The notes under the pieces are model-generated. The model saw only the letters and a list, made by a program, of their open reading frames with translations. It was not told where the DNA came from and made no database searches. From assembly GCA_934650095.1 (NCBI GenBank), contig CAKUFT010000005.1, forward strand, positions 1-63,930: 63,930 nt of DNA, read 5' to 3'. Shown piece after piece: positions 1 through 7,424 of this stretch. The position numbers and the translations under genes were made by a program. The stretch is from an uncultured Collinsella sp. GTDB lineage: Bacteria > Actinomycetota > Coriobacteriia > Coriobacteriales > Coriobacteriaceae. Each line of letters starts with the position of its first letter. Positions within the stretch are counted from its first letter, which is position 1.

Positions 1-107
1 ATCTGATGGTGTCGACGCCAATGGTATATGGATACGCCATCGGCGTCTTCAATTCAGAAGATATCAGTGCGGAATGTACGGATTGCTGCCGTATCCTTAG
101 TAATTAA
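1..107 (+). CDS. Possible 3' end of an unidentified gene
   Basis: An open frame enters from the left edge (codons starting at base 3) and stops at TAA 105-107, giving about 34 C-terminal residues ending in CCRILSN. It is followed 15 bp later by a strong hairpin, which fits the end of a plus-strand gene. No family is recognisable from so short a piece. Another frame is also open for part of this stretch, so coding status is uncertain. Confidence 0.3.
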   Translation, partial: LMVSTPMVYGYAIGVFNSEDISAECTDCCRILSN

Positions 108-122
108 AACTGTCCGTTCAGT

Positions 123-160
123 AGTAGGGGCGCGCCGGCGTTAGCCGGTGCGCCCCTACT
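123..160. terminator. Long hairpin, probable bidirectional terminator
   Basis: Arms of 17 bp (123-139 and 144-160) pair with one mismatch around a GTTA loop. A short T-run follows on the plus strand. It lies between the left-edge frame and the 3' end of the converging sortase-anchored gene. Confidence 0.6.
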
Positions 161-203
161 TTGGGAAACATAAAACTCGCTTTTAATCGGTTGCCTGCGT
201 AGC

Positions 204-1346
204 TCAAAGCGGGAACAACCGCCATGACGATGCATGCGATACCGAGCAGCGGTGCGCGGCAGCTATAAGCGCTGCTCCTAGCAGGAATAGCGCTAATGAG
301 GCGGCGATCCAGTTGCTGTCGGCGGTCTTGGGGAGCGTGGCGGTGGCGGCGCCGGCAGCCTTGGCCTTGGATGGCGTGGACACCGTGGTCCTGTTTACTG
401 TCGTTTTGGTTGTCGTGATCGTCTTGGGCGTCGCAGTCGCGGGCTTCAGGGCGGGATCCGTCGCGGACCCGGCACCGGGCTGCCCACCGGCAGGACCGGC
501 GCCACCAGCCGGCTCGCCCGCGCCACCGGGCACCTCGCGCGCATCGGTCTCCCCCGCCGGCGCCGTGGCGCCCTCGGGCTCAATCACCACATGCGGAGCC
601 ACGGCCCCGGCGGCATCCACCACGCCACCGGCACCAAACGCTCCGCCGGCAGGCGTCACAAACCGTGCGGATACAAGCGAACCGCCCAAGCACGCGACGC
701 CGCCATCGGCGCCGGCCGCATCGAGCCACGAGGCGTCGACGGAAAGTCGGCAGCTAGCCGCACCATCGCCAAGGCCCGCGTCCTGCAGATACACGCCATA
801 AGCGCGCACGCCCGCTCCGGACCCGGCACCCGCGGCAACGACGCGTCCGCCGCCGCGCACGGCCATGTCGCCTGCGATCACGCCCGCCACCGCCTCGTCT
901 GAAATATTGGCCCCATCCGCCCGGGCATCGACGGTGCAGCCGTCCACCACGAGCGCCTGCGACACGTGGATCCCGCACTGCGAGCCCGCCGCCGTCAGGG
1001 TCCCGGCGCCGCGAAGCGTCAGGTTGCCCCACACCTCCATGCCGCACAGCGTGATGTCCGCATCGGGCGCATGCGACTCCGTCACGGAGTTCTGCCCGGC
1101 AAGCGTCAGCACCAGGTCTCCGTCGGCGCCGATGGCCTCGCCCGCGTAGCCGTCAAGCTCCAGATGGTCGGCATCGGTCCAGGCCCAGCCGGGGCCCGAC
1201 ACGCCCGGCTCGTAGTACGTCGCGCCCGCGATGATGAGGCTCTCCGCGCCCGCGGCATAAGAAGGCCCGCCCAGCAAAACGCATAGGCAGGCCATGGCAA
1301 CAATCGCAATGTAATGACGGCTGGTGTAGGACTCGGCAGCAAACAT
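204..1346 (-). CDS. LPXTG-type sortase-anchored surface protein
   Basis: A 380-residue secreted protein that should be covalently attached to peptidoglycan. An N-terminal signal peptide (hydrophobic stretch about residues 14-31, small residues before the likely cleavage site) is followed by a Gly/Ala-rich region with beta-strand periodicity. Phrases such as TLAGQNSV and GDMAVRG resemble the beta-helical, carbohydrate-binding-like repeats of gut actinobacterial surface proteins. A Pro/Gly/Thr-rich spacer precedes an LPKTA sortase motif (about residues 338-342), a transmembrane helix and a tail of about 16 residues. The tail is longer and less basic than usual. The gene stands alone, with the hairpin at 123-160 just beyond its stop. 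The surface location is well supported; the ligand is unknown. Confidence 0.75.
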   Translation of the reverse strand: MFAAESYTSRHYIAIVAMACLCVLLGGPSYAAGAESLIIAGATYYEPGVSGPGWAWTDADHLELDGYAGEAIGADGDLVLTLAGQNSVTESHAPDADITLCGMEVWGNLTLRGAGTLTAAGSQCGIHVSQALVVDGCTVDARADGANISDEAVAGVIAGDMAVRGGGRVVAAGAGSGAGVRAYGVYLQDAGLGDGAASCRLSVDASWLDAAGADGGVACLGGSLVSARFVTPAGGAFGAGGVVDAAGAVAPHVVIEPEGATAPAGETDAREVPGGAGEPAGGAGPAGGQPGAGSATDPALKPATATPKTITTTKTTVNRTTVSTPSKAKAAGAATATLPKTADSNWIAASLALFLLGAALIAAAHRCSVSHASSWRLFPL

Positions 1347-1461
1347 ACCCGCTCCGATCTTCGAGGAGCCAATAGAATGTGCACCAGAAAATGCCCTGGT
1401 AGCAGCAGTTATTAGTTTAGCGAGATCAAGGCATAAACGAAGAAAATGCCCCTGAGCGCCG

Positions 1462-3057
1462 TCAATAATTAGGTGTAAATCGTTTTGCCAATCGGTGAAA
1501 GGAAGGGTTGACTTGCGTTAACTTCCCTTGCGCCATCAATTTCAACTCGAACCTCAATTGACTATATAGAAGATTCTCTTCAAATGTCTCATTAAAAGAC
1601 CAATTGGGGCAATCTTGCTCGTCCGTTTTAAAAGCCTGCTTCCAATCGGCATCGGAAAACCGTGGCGGGCACTCCCCTTCAAAGTATAGAGGATCGGTTC
1701 CGTTATCAAACAATCCTATGGCAAGCGTAAACCCAGAAGGATTGGATATCCAGCAAACCCACTCTTGCTCTGTCTTATTAACCCAGACATCACCAACACA
1801 TTCGGTTGGTAAATTAATGTTTAGAAAACTCAGGTTGTCTTCATGACTGTATTTGATATCGGGTCGGTTTTGCGCAATTATCATTTGAGTATTCAACGCG
1901 GTACGCATTTTCGTGAAGCATCTCGCATCAAGCCATACTCCGTTTTCGTCATATCCCCGCTCTCCGATACCGCTTCTATAACGGTTTCTTTTAGCTATAG
2001 CGACTTCGGTTCTTTCATCGAGATCGTATCTATAAGAGTTAATAAGGCGGTGAACATCATTAAAGGACTCGCACTCCTGTAGCTTAAGTTGCCATGCCCC
2101 AAGATTTTTAATCAGCCTAATTCTCGGGCCAAGCAAGAGATATAAAGAGACTCGAATTTTAAACGGAATTTGAAACGTACTTATCAATCGTTTTGAAAGT
2201 ACTTGATAGCTGGAGAATACCGACAACAGATATGCAAAAGGCACGAGCCCAAGCGCATACCATACTGGTATCGCAGCGGATTTAATAGTCGTAAGCCAAT
2301 CAATGCCGTTTCTGTCATTTACTAAGCAAACCGAGACTCCGATTAATACGATTAACCCAATTAGCGAGGAAGCTCGTTCGAACATCCTTCTATACCGTTG
2401 TTTGTTTTTGATAGAAGGAATGATGCTGAATAGCGTTATGAAAGTCAGTAATAATTGGATTAAATACTCAGCAAGTAATGAAAAACACTCAAGGCCAATA
2501 TAGACAGAAAGTAGCGTTGAAAAGGCTAATTCACTCACCAACAAATCCTTAACCAACGCTTTTTCGCTATTTGCGTTAGCGGATATCCACATTGAACCGA
2601 GACCGGTGAGTACGATTGATTCAATGACATCAGTTGCGTTTGAGTATCCCCAAAGCCCATATTTATATGCAAGGCTAAAGATAGAAAATGACCAAATAAT
2701 GATCAATGCAGCGGGAAGGGCGATCCAAAAATTGAAGGCAGCTTTTATAACTTCAAACAAACCAACAAATATTGATCGCAGGAGCGCGATTTTATCGTTG
2801 GACAGAATGAAAGAAGCTGCAAATAACGTCAAGAGAACAAGCGCCGATGCCCATTCGCGCGTACTGAAGCTAATCGATGCCAAAAATAGTGCTGGCGAAA
2901 AGGTGTTGCCCAAAGAAATCCAATCAATAGAAAGATTATGAAAAGTACCACTGAGATGATAAAGCGCCTTGCGTATAAGGGCTGTGACCGAACGGCTGTA
3001 TATTGGACGTAACCCCGATGGCTCAAGGGTCAGGTAATCTCGCGGGCTGCTTCTCAT
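1462..3057 (-). CDS. Polytopic membrane protein of unknown function next to Gabija genes
   Basis: 531 residues. The first two thirds (about residues 25-300) contain eight or nine hydrophobic segments. The last 200 or so residues are hydrophilic, with many Trp and acidic residues, and look like a soluble cytoplasmic domain. I recognise no catalytic motif. The gene follows gajB on the same strand after a gap of 169 bp, so it may be read from the same transcript or from its own promoter. Base composition is clearly AT-richer than the housekeeping genes, like the rest of this block, which suggests acquisition as part of a defence island. A role as membrane-linked partner, effector or independent defence gene is inference only. 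Confidence 0.65.
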   Translation of the reverse strand: MRSSPRDYLTLEPSGLRPIYSRSVTALIRKALYHLSGTFHNLSIDWISLGNTFSPALFLASISFSTREWASALVLLTLFAASFILSNDKIALLRSIFVGLFEVIKAAFNFWIALPAALIIIWSFSIFSLAYKYGLWGYSNATDVIESIVLTGLGSMWISANANSEKALVKDLLVSELAFSTLLSVYIGLECFSLLAEYLIQLLLTFITLFSIIPSIKNKQRYRRMFERASSLIGLIVLIGVSVCLVNDRNGIDWLTTIKSAAIPVWYALGLVPFAYLLSVFSSYQVLSKRLISTFQIPFKIRVSLYLLLGPRIRLIKNLGAWQLKLQECESFNDVHRLINSYRYDLDERTEVAIAKRNRYRSGIGERGYDENGVWLDARCFTKMRTALNTQMIIAQNRPDIKYSHEDNLSFLNINLPTECVGDVWVNKTEQEWVCWISNPSGFTLAIGLFDNGTDPLYFEGECPPRFSDADWKQAFKTDEQDCPNWSFNETFEENLLYSQLRFELKLMAQGKLTQVNPSFHRLAKRFTPNY

Positions 3058-3226
3058 AGACGGCTGCAGGCTCGTTCTGGTTCGCCCTCATTAAAGCCAC
3101 GTGGCCGTAGCTATAACCTACGTCAACCTGCTTCAGCGCTTGGACAGGATTCTCCGGTGTTGTTTCGTTAGGAGGACTGCTCAATGGACCTGGTCGGTAT
3201 CAAGACTATATATGAAATACGCAACG

Positions 3227-4852
3227 CTAAGAATCATCTTCCTCATCTGCGATGCGCCAGTGCTCTTCACGCCGAAGGTTCATTAGCCCAGGCTTCTGCA
3301 AAAACTCCGAAGGAATTGCCTCCATTGTTTTCCCCTTCGCATTATGGCGCCAGTCGGCAAGCGGAATATAGCAAACTTTTCGTGCTCGCGTAAGCCCGAC
3401 ATAATGCATATTCAGCGATTGTTGATATGCGTCATAGTCTTGTTTCTCGTAATTATAAGGAGGCATGAGGAACTTATAGCAATCAAGACAGAACACAACG
3501 TCGAACTCAAGTCCCTTCGCCTTATGGTATGTAAGCAGGTTCACCTCATCTTCGCGGGCAGGCCGAAAACCACCCCTAAGCTCATCGACATCAGAAAGGA
3601 CCTCTCCGAGATCAAATCGCGCTTCCGGGTCGACATCGTTCTCAAGACACAGCTCTTCTAGGCTGCAAAAGGAATCATATAGCTCGATCCATGAATCATC
3701 TGGGGCATTCTTTAGAGCCCGCAGAAGGTCGTTAGCTGTAAACCTTGCGCGGGGCATTTGCTCTGCAGGAATATACCTGTCGAGAAAATCACCCACATAA
3801 CCACTTGAGTACAGAAACGCCAGCAATTCCCTGAAAAATATGCGAGACCGGCTAAAGCCAACGTCCAGCTTCGTGGAAATAACAATCTTAGAAGGTATGC
3901 CGAGAAGTCCTGCGTACCGCTCGAGCATCATGTTGGATGTAGACAACAATGCGAACTCGTTGCGGCGCTCAACTTTGTATTGTTCGGTGATCACATCTAG
4001 ATGCTCACAAATGGTGTCGGCTATGTTTCTTTCGTCGCCCGATACCTTAACCAGCAAAACTCTCTTGTCTTGACAGGCGCGAGAAGGCGCTTGCGTACCT
4101 AGAAGCCTCAGTGAGTAATCAACGATGCTCCGATGACACCTGTGGTTTTCGGTAATCTCGAAAGTCTTGAAGTGTGGATCCGCAATCAGCTCATTTAGGA
4201 AGACTGAAGACCGGCCGTCATATGCGAAGATAGCTTGATCCATATCCCCGAAGGCCACGCCTCGAATTCCGATATTGACGAGTTCTCTGAACAGCATGTG
4301 CTGGGCAAGTCCACAGTCCTGATATTCGTCGATGAACACCGCCTTATAGCGGGCGTGCAGGAAACTCCTCACGGCGGGGACGTGTTTCACCATGCAGTAA
4401 GCGACCTCGCTCAAAGCCGAGACCGGAAGCACTCCCAAGGAAAGTGCTTCGCGGATAAGATCCCAGTGGTCCTCGTTGGGGCTTACCCAATGGTCTTTGA
4501 TCCTCGACGCGGGAAGCGACTGGTCATCATCGACTACATCAATTTCGACCATTCGACCAACGACATGGGGGACGAACTGCTGGATAATCATAGCAAGGCA
4601 AAAAGCATCGATCGTTCCGAAAAACGAATTGCCAGCACGTACCCCTAACCCAGAGCACCTGTCCCTAAGCTCAGTACTAGCCTTCCTGGTGTATGAAATG
4701 GCCACAACGCCCTGATAGCTCAAAAGACGCTCAGATGCTTTGACTATCATCCTTGCCATCGTAAACGTTTTGCCGCTGCCCGGTCGTGCCGAAATGACGG
4801 CGGACTCTTCACAGGCGATAACCTTGGCCTGCTCCTCACTAGGCTTAATCAT
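3227..4852 (-). CDS. gajB: Gabija helicase-like protein GajB
   Basis: 541 residues of the UvrD/Rep superfamily 1 helicase fold. In GajA-GajB systems this subunit partners the GajA nuclease in DNA-targeting anti-phage defence. Visible motifs: Walker A SARPGSGKT near residue 25; motif II FIDEYQD near residue 175; motif III GDMDQAIFAYDG; HKAKGLEFD; and motif VI VGLTRARK near the C-terminus. The ATG at 4852 overlaps the end of gajA by 8 bp, which indicates translational coupling. Length is close to known GajB proteins and shorter than housekeeping UvrD/PcrA, which argues against a DNA-repair helicase. Pairing with an OLD-family nuclease makes the Gabija call strong. Confidence 0.87.
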   Translation of the reverse strand: MIKPSEEQAKVIACEESAVISARPGSGKTFTMARMIVKASERLLSYQGVVAISYTRKASTELRDRCSGLGVRAGNSFFGTIDAFCLAMIIQQFVPHVVGRMVEIDVVDDDQSLPASRIKDHWVSPNEDHWDLIREALSLGVLPVSALSEVAYCMVKHVPAVRSFLHARYKAVFIDEYQDCGLAQHMLFRELVNIGIRGVAFGDMDQAIFAYDGRSSVFLNELIADPHFKTFEITENHRCHRSIVDYSLRLLGTQAPSRACQDKRVLLVKVSGDERNIADTICEHLDVITEQYKVERRNEFALLSTSNMMLERYAGLLGIPSKIVISTKLDVGFSRSRIFFRELLAFLYSSGYVGDFLDRYIPAEQMPRARFTANDLLRALKNAPDDSWIELYDSFCSLEELCLENDVDPEARFDLGEVLSDVDELRGGFRPAREDEVNLLTYHKAKGLEFDVVFCLDCYKFLMPPYNYEKQDYDAYQQSLNMHYVGLTRARKVCYIPLADWRHNAKGKTMEAIPSEFLQKPGLMNLRREEHWRIADEEDDS

Positions 4853-6566
4853 CGCCGTGACCCACAGAAGCCAGCAGTTGGAGTCTCCTCAACGGCTTGC
4901 AGAAGGTGCTTTCCGCAAGACATTCCAGCTCGCGTGGATGCTTAGAGATGAACGCATACATGCCCTCTGCCTTTCGCACAGTCATCGCGGCGTAAAGCTC
5001 TTCCGGGTCATCCACGTCATAATGCTCTTCCAGAACTCCGCGGAGATCGCTCGCGATGAGATCGTACTCAAGATCGCGATCTGAAAGATATATGCCATCA
5101 AATTCAAGAGCACGGCGCAGCTCATTCGCCGCGGTCACAACTTCAATAGGGATCGCCGGTCCGCCATCCCAGGCTAATGAATCTTTGAATTTCAGCCATA
5201 ACGCTTCGGCTTTGGAATGTCCGAGCGATTCAACGATGCTGTATGCACGGGCAACGCCGGCAAGTCTGTATCGTTCCTTATTTGGAACCTTGAATACATC
5301 GTTATCGGTGCGTAATACCCAAGGAATCCCGAGCGCCTCGCAGCAAAGCACATACGGCTTGAAACCGATGCCATCCACAGAGAGAACCGACAAATTTTCT
5401 CTGTCAAGGTCTATGCCGGCGGCTGTTGCAAGGGCCCGGAAGAAGACGATTTCCGATGGTCCCTCCACCAAGAACACACCGCGGCTGAAGAACACCTCCG
5501 CCACGATAGGGTTAAGACGATAGCCCAGAGCATCGACTTCTCTTCTGAGCTCAATGCCGGAGCACATGGGATTGCCCTCGCTGCCCATCTTCACGAGCGC
5601 GTCGGAAGCAAACCGCTCGACAATCTGAGGCGAATGGGTCGTCAGAAGAACCTGTCCGTCAATGCAGCTGGAAAGATACTTAGCCAATGCCCGCTGCTGT
5701 TGTGGATGAAGGTGCGCCTCAGGCTCCTCTATGGCGACGATGCTCACCTTCTCAACAGGCTTCTTAATGTTCCTCTGAGAAAGCCAAGTAGAGAAGAACA
5801 GCTGGTTGCTCCGACCCTCGCCGCCAAAAGTCAAGGGGACATCGTCGGACAGATAGGCGAGCTGAAGGTTGTCAAGCAGCTTGCCTGCGTCCGTATTTCC
5901 AGCCACTAGACGAGCCTCGCGGCCCTCGTTCAAGGCTGACATCCTGGCCATCTCATCGTTCACGGATTTAAGAGCATTGGTTATGTAATGAAGCCCGCTA
6001 ATTCCGTCGTTTAGCGATTCGAGGCTGCCTTGGATCCCTTTGATCGAAACTTCATCATCATGAGCATCGTCCTCGTTTCGTGCGTTACGCGCGGCTTCGA
6101 GCAGGGATGCCTGACTGCGCTTTAGGAAGCGGGCGGCGTCGCGGGTGCTGTTAACGTACTCGAGCACCAGATGCTTGATATAGAACCGTGACTGCACGGG
6201 CTCGAAGCCGGCTTTTTCATTTCCGACCAGGAACTTATAATCCCCTTCTCGGTTGCAGGTATAACCAACAACAGTTCTGCCTTCGTCCAAATTGCCTCCG
6301 AATACGCTGATCAGGCAATCCTCACGGACGTCGCATAATGTCGCAGTTATCTCCACTCGATCAGGATTAGTTCTACAGTTGAAATCGGACGTAGTTAGCT
6401 CGAAATCCCTAGCGGAGAGGCTGGGATCGAAAAGAATCCTCAAAGCATGCAGGAAGTTTGTCTTCCCCGAATCGTTAGGCCCGAAAATAAGAGTCTTTTC
6501 CCCAAGCTCAACAACAACGTCGTCGAAGTTGCGGAAACCCTTGATATGAACTTTTTCGATTTTCAT
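4845..6566 (-). CDS. gajA: Gabija OLD-family ATPase/TOPRIM nuclease GajA
   Basis: 573 residues from the chosen ATG at 6566. That start is preceded by a GGTGG-type ribosome site and opens with the conserved MKIEKVHIKGFRNF of SMC/OLD ATPases; an upstream in-frame start at 6608 would add 14 unlike residues. The ABC-like ATPase shows Walker A GPNDSGKT (residues 29-36), Walker B IVAIEEPEAHLHP and the H-loop TTHSPQIVERF. The TOPRIM domain follows, with the acidic Glu in FLVEGPSE and an Asp pair in LRTDND. This is the class 2 OLD architecture that occurs with a UvrD-like partner. GajA cuts DNA when nucleotides are depleted during phage infection (family knowledge). The gene lies 46 bp downstream of a small membrane-protein gene and overlaps gajB. 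Confidence 0.9.
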   Translation of the reverse strand: MKIEKVHIKGFRNFDDVVVELGEKTLIFGPNDSGKTNFLHALRILFDPSLSARDFELTTSDFNCRTNPDRVEITATLCDVREDCLISVFGGNLDEGRTVVGYTCNREGDYKFLVGNEKAGFEPVQSRFYIKHLVLEYVNSTRDAARFLKRSQASLLEAARNARNEDDAHDDEVSIKGIQGSLESLNDGISGLHYITNALKSVNDEMARMSALNEGREARLVAGNTDAGKLLDNLQLAYLSDDVPLTFGGEGRSNQLFFSTWLSQRNIKKPVEKVSIVAIEEPEAHLHPQQQRALAKYLSSCIDGQVLLTTHSPQIVERFASDALVKMGSEGNPMCSGIELRREVDALGYRLNPIVAEVFFSRGVFLVEGPSEIVFFRALATAAGIDLDRENLSVLSVDGIGFKPYVLCCEALGIPWVLRTDNDVFKVPNKERYRLAGVARAYSIVESLGHSKAEALWLKFKDSLAWDGGPAIPIEVVTAANELRRALEFDGIYLSDRDLEYDLIASDLRGVLEEHYDVDDPEELYAAMTVRKAEGMYAFISKHPRELECLAESTFCKPLRRLQLLASVGHGDD

Positions 6567-6612
6567 GATTGAACCACCGCCGCAATTATCCCTTTTAGTT
6601 TCAGGCAATTAC

Positions 6613-7164
6613 TTATTCATTGCCGCCCACGCATCGTCGAAGTCTTTGACCCACAAGCGCCATACATGCGTCATACTGAATTAAAAGTTCGTTCATTGCA
6701 GAATTCAGCTGTGATTCGCTATGCGACTCAAGCGTCACTCGGCGCGTTTTCTCTCGGTACAAAGTCATGGCGTCGTTCAGGTCATCTCCAGGCAAACGTT
6801 CGCTGAGCAGAAGGATATCCTCTAAATAATGCCGCTGAGCTTCAGAATCATTGTCATCAATAATCCACTCGATATAATTTCTTCCGGTCGCGGCATACTC
6901 CAGCATTTGGGAATAGCACTTAGCGCTTGCGCGTATACTGTGCTGAATCGTCTCTTGAAGACGTGTCAGGTTCTCCCTTTCGTATTGTCGCCAATCGTCC
7001 TCAAGCGTTAACCTTCTTTTCTTGTCTTCAAGCTCGTTTTGGTGCCTGATAGTCATACGCGTAGCAAGCAGTGTTACGCCGCCGCCAATCAGGGTGCCTG
7101 CTAGGGAAGGAAGAATTGATGCAACTGAATCAAGAATCGAGACAAGAATAGATTCATCCACCAT
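6613..7164 (-). CDS. Small one-pass membrane protein upstream of gajA, unknown function
   Basis: 183 residues from the ATG at 7164, which has a GGGGG ribosome site six bases upstream (an in-frame start at 7203 is possible but lacks one). One hydrophobic segment near residues 15-35 is followed by a charged helical region rich in Glu, Arg and Lys with coiled-coil character. No known catalytic motif is visible. It is the first gene of the minus-strand block and ends 46 bp before gajA, so it is probably cotranscribed with Gabija. It could be a membrane anchor, a regulator, or an unrelated passenger. Confidence 0.65.
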   Translation of the reverse strand: MVDESILVSILDSVASILPSLAGTLIGGGVTLLATRMTIRHQNELEDKKRRLTLEDDWRQYERENLTRLQETIQHSIRASAKCYSQMLEYAATGRNYIEWIIDDNDSEAQRHYLEDILLLSERLPGDDLNDAMTLYREKTRRVTLESHSESQLNSAMNELLIQYDACMALVGQRLRRCVGGNE

Positions 7165-7197
7165 CTTTGGCCCCCAACCAAATAAATAACCCGTTGT

Positions 7198-7211
7198 AAA
7201 CAAGCTTGTTT
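7198..7211. promoter_or_regulatory. Perfect 14-bp palindrome upstream of the Gabija block
   Basis: AAACAAGCTTGTTT is a perfect dyad about 35 bp upstream of the first minus-strand start (7164). Its position suits an operator over the promoter of the defence genes. No clear -10/-35 pair could be assigned, so the role is inferred. Confidence 0.35.
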
Positions 7212-7424
7212 TGTGATTTTACATCCTAAATAACCAACTATTGCCGTCGATGCGAGCTCGTTGCCGATTCCAGGCGCACCTAGCATCCCATCCCCAACTT
7301 TGTCCAAAAAGTTCGCTGTTGTTGACTGGTGTTACCGTAAAATTAACCCCACTTACATATACACGGAGTGTTGGCCTGGAGCCGCCTCCGGGCCTTGGCG
7401 CCCACCTTATCGAGAGGCACCGCT

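Noticed and set aside
3227..4852. Housekeeping UvrD/PcrA helicase
   Set aside because: Too short for UvrD/PcrA and coupled to an OLD-family nuclease; fits GajB.
7368..7424. Upstream start for the transglutaminase-like protein
   Set aside because: The added residues are Arg/Pro-rich and would bury the signal peptide; the ATG at 7425 has a proper ribosome site.
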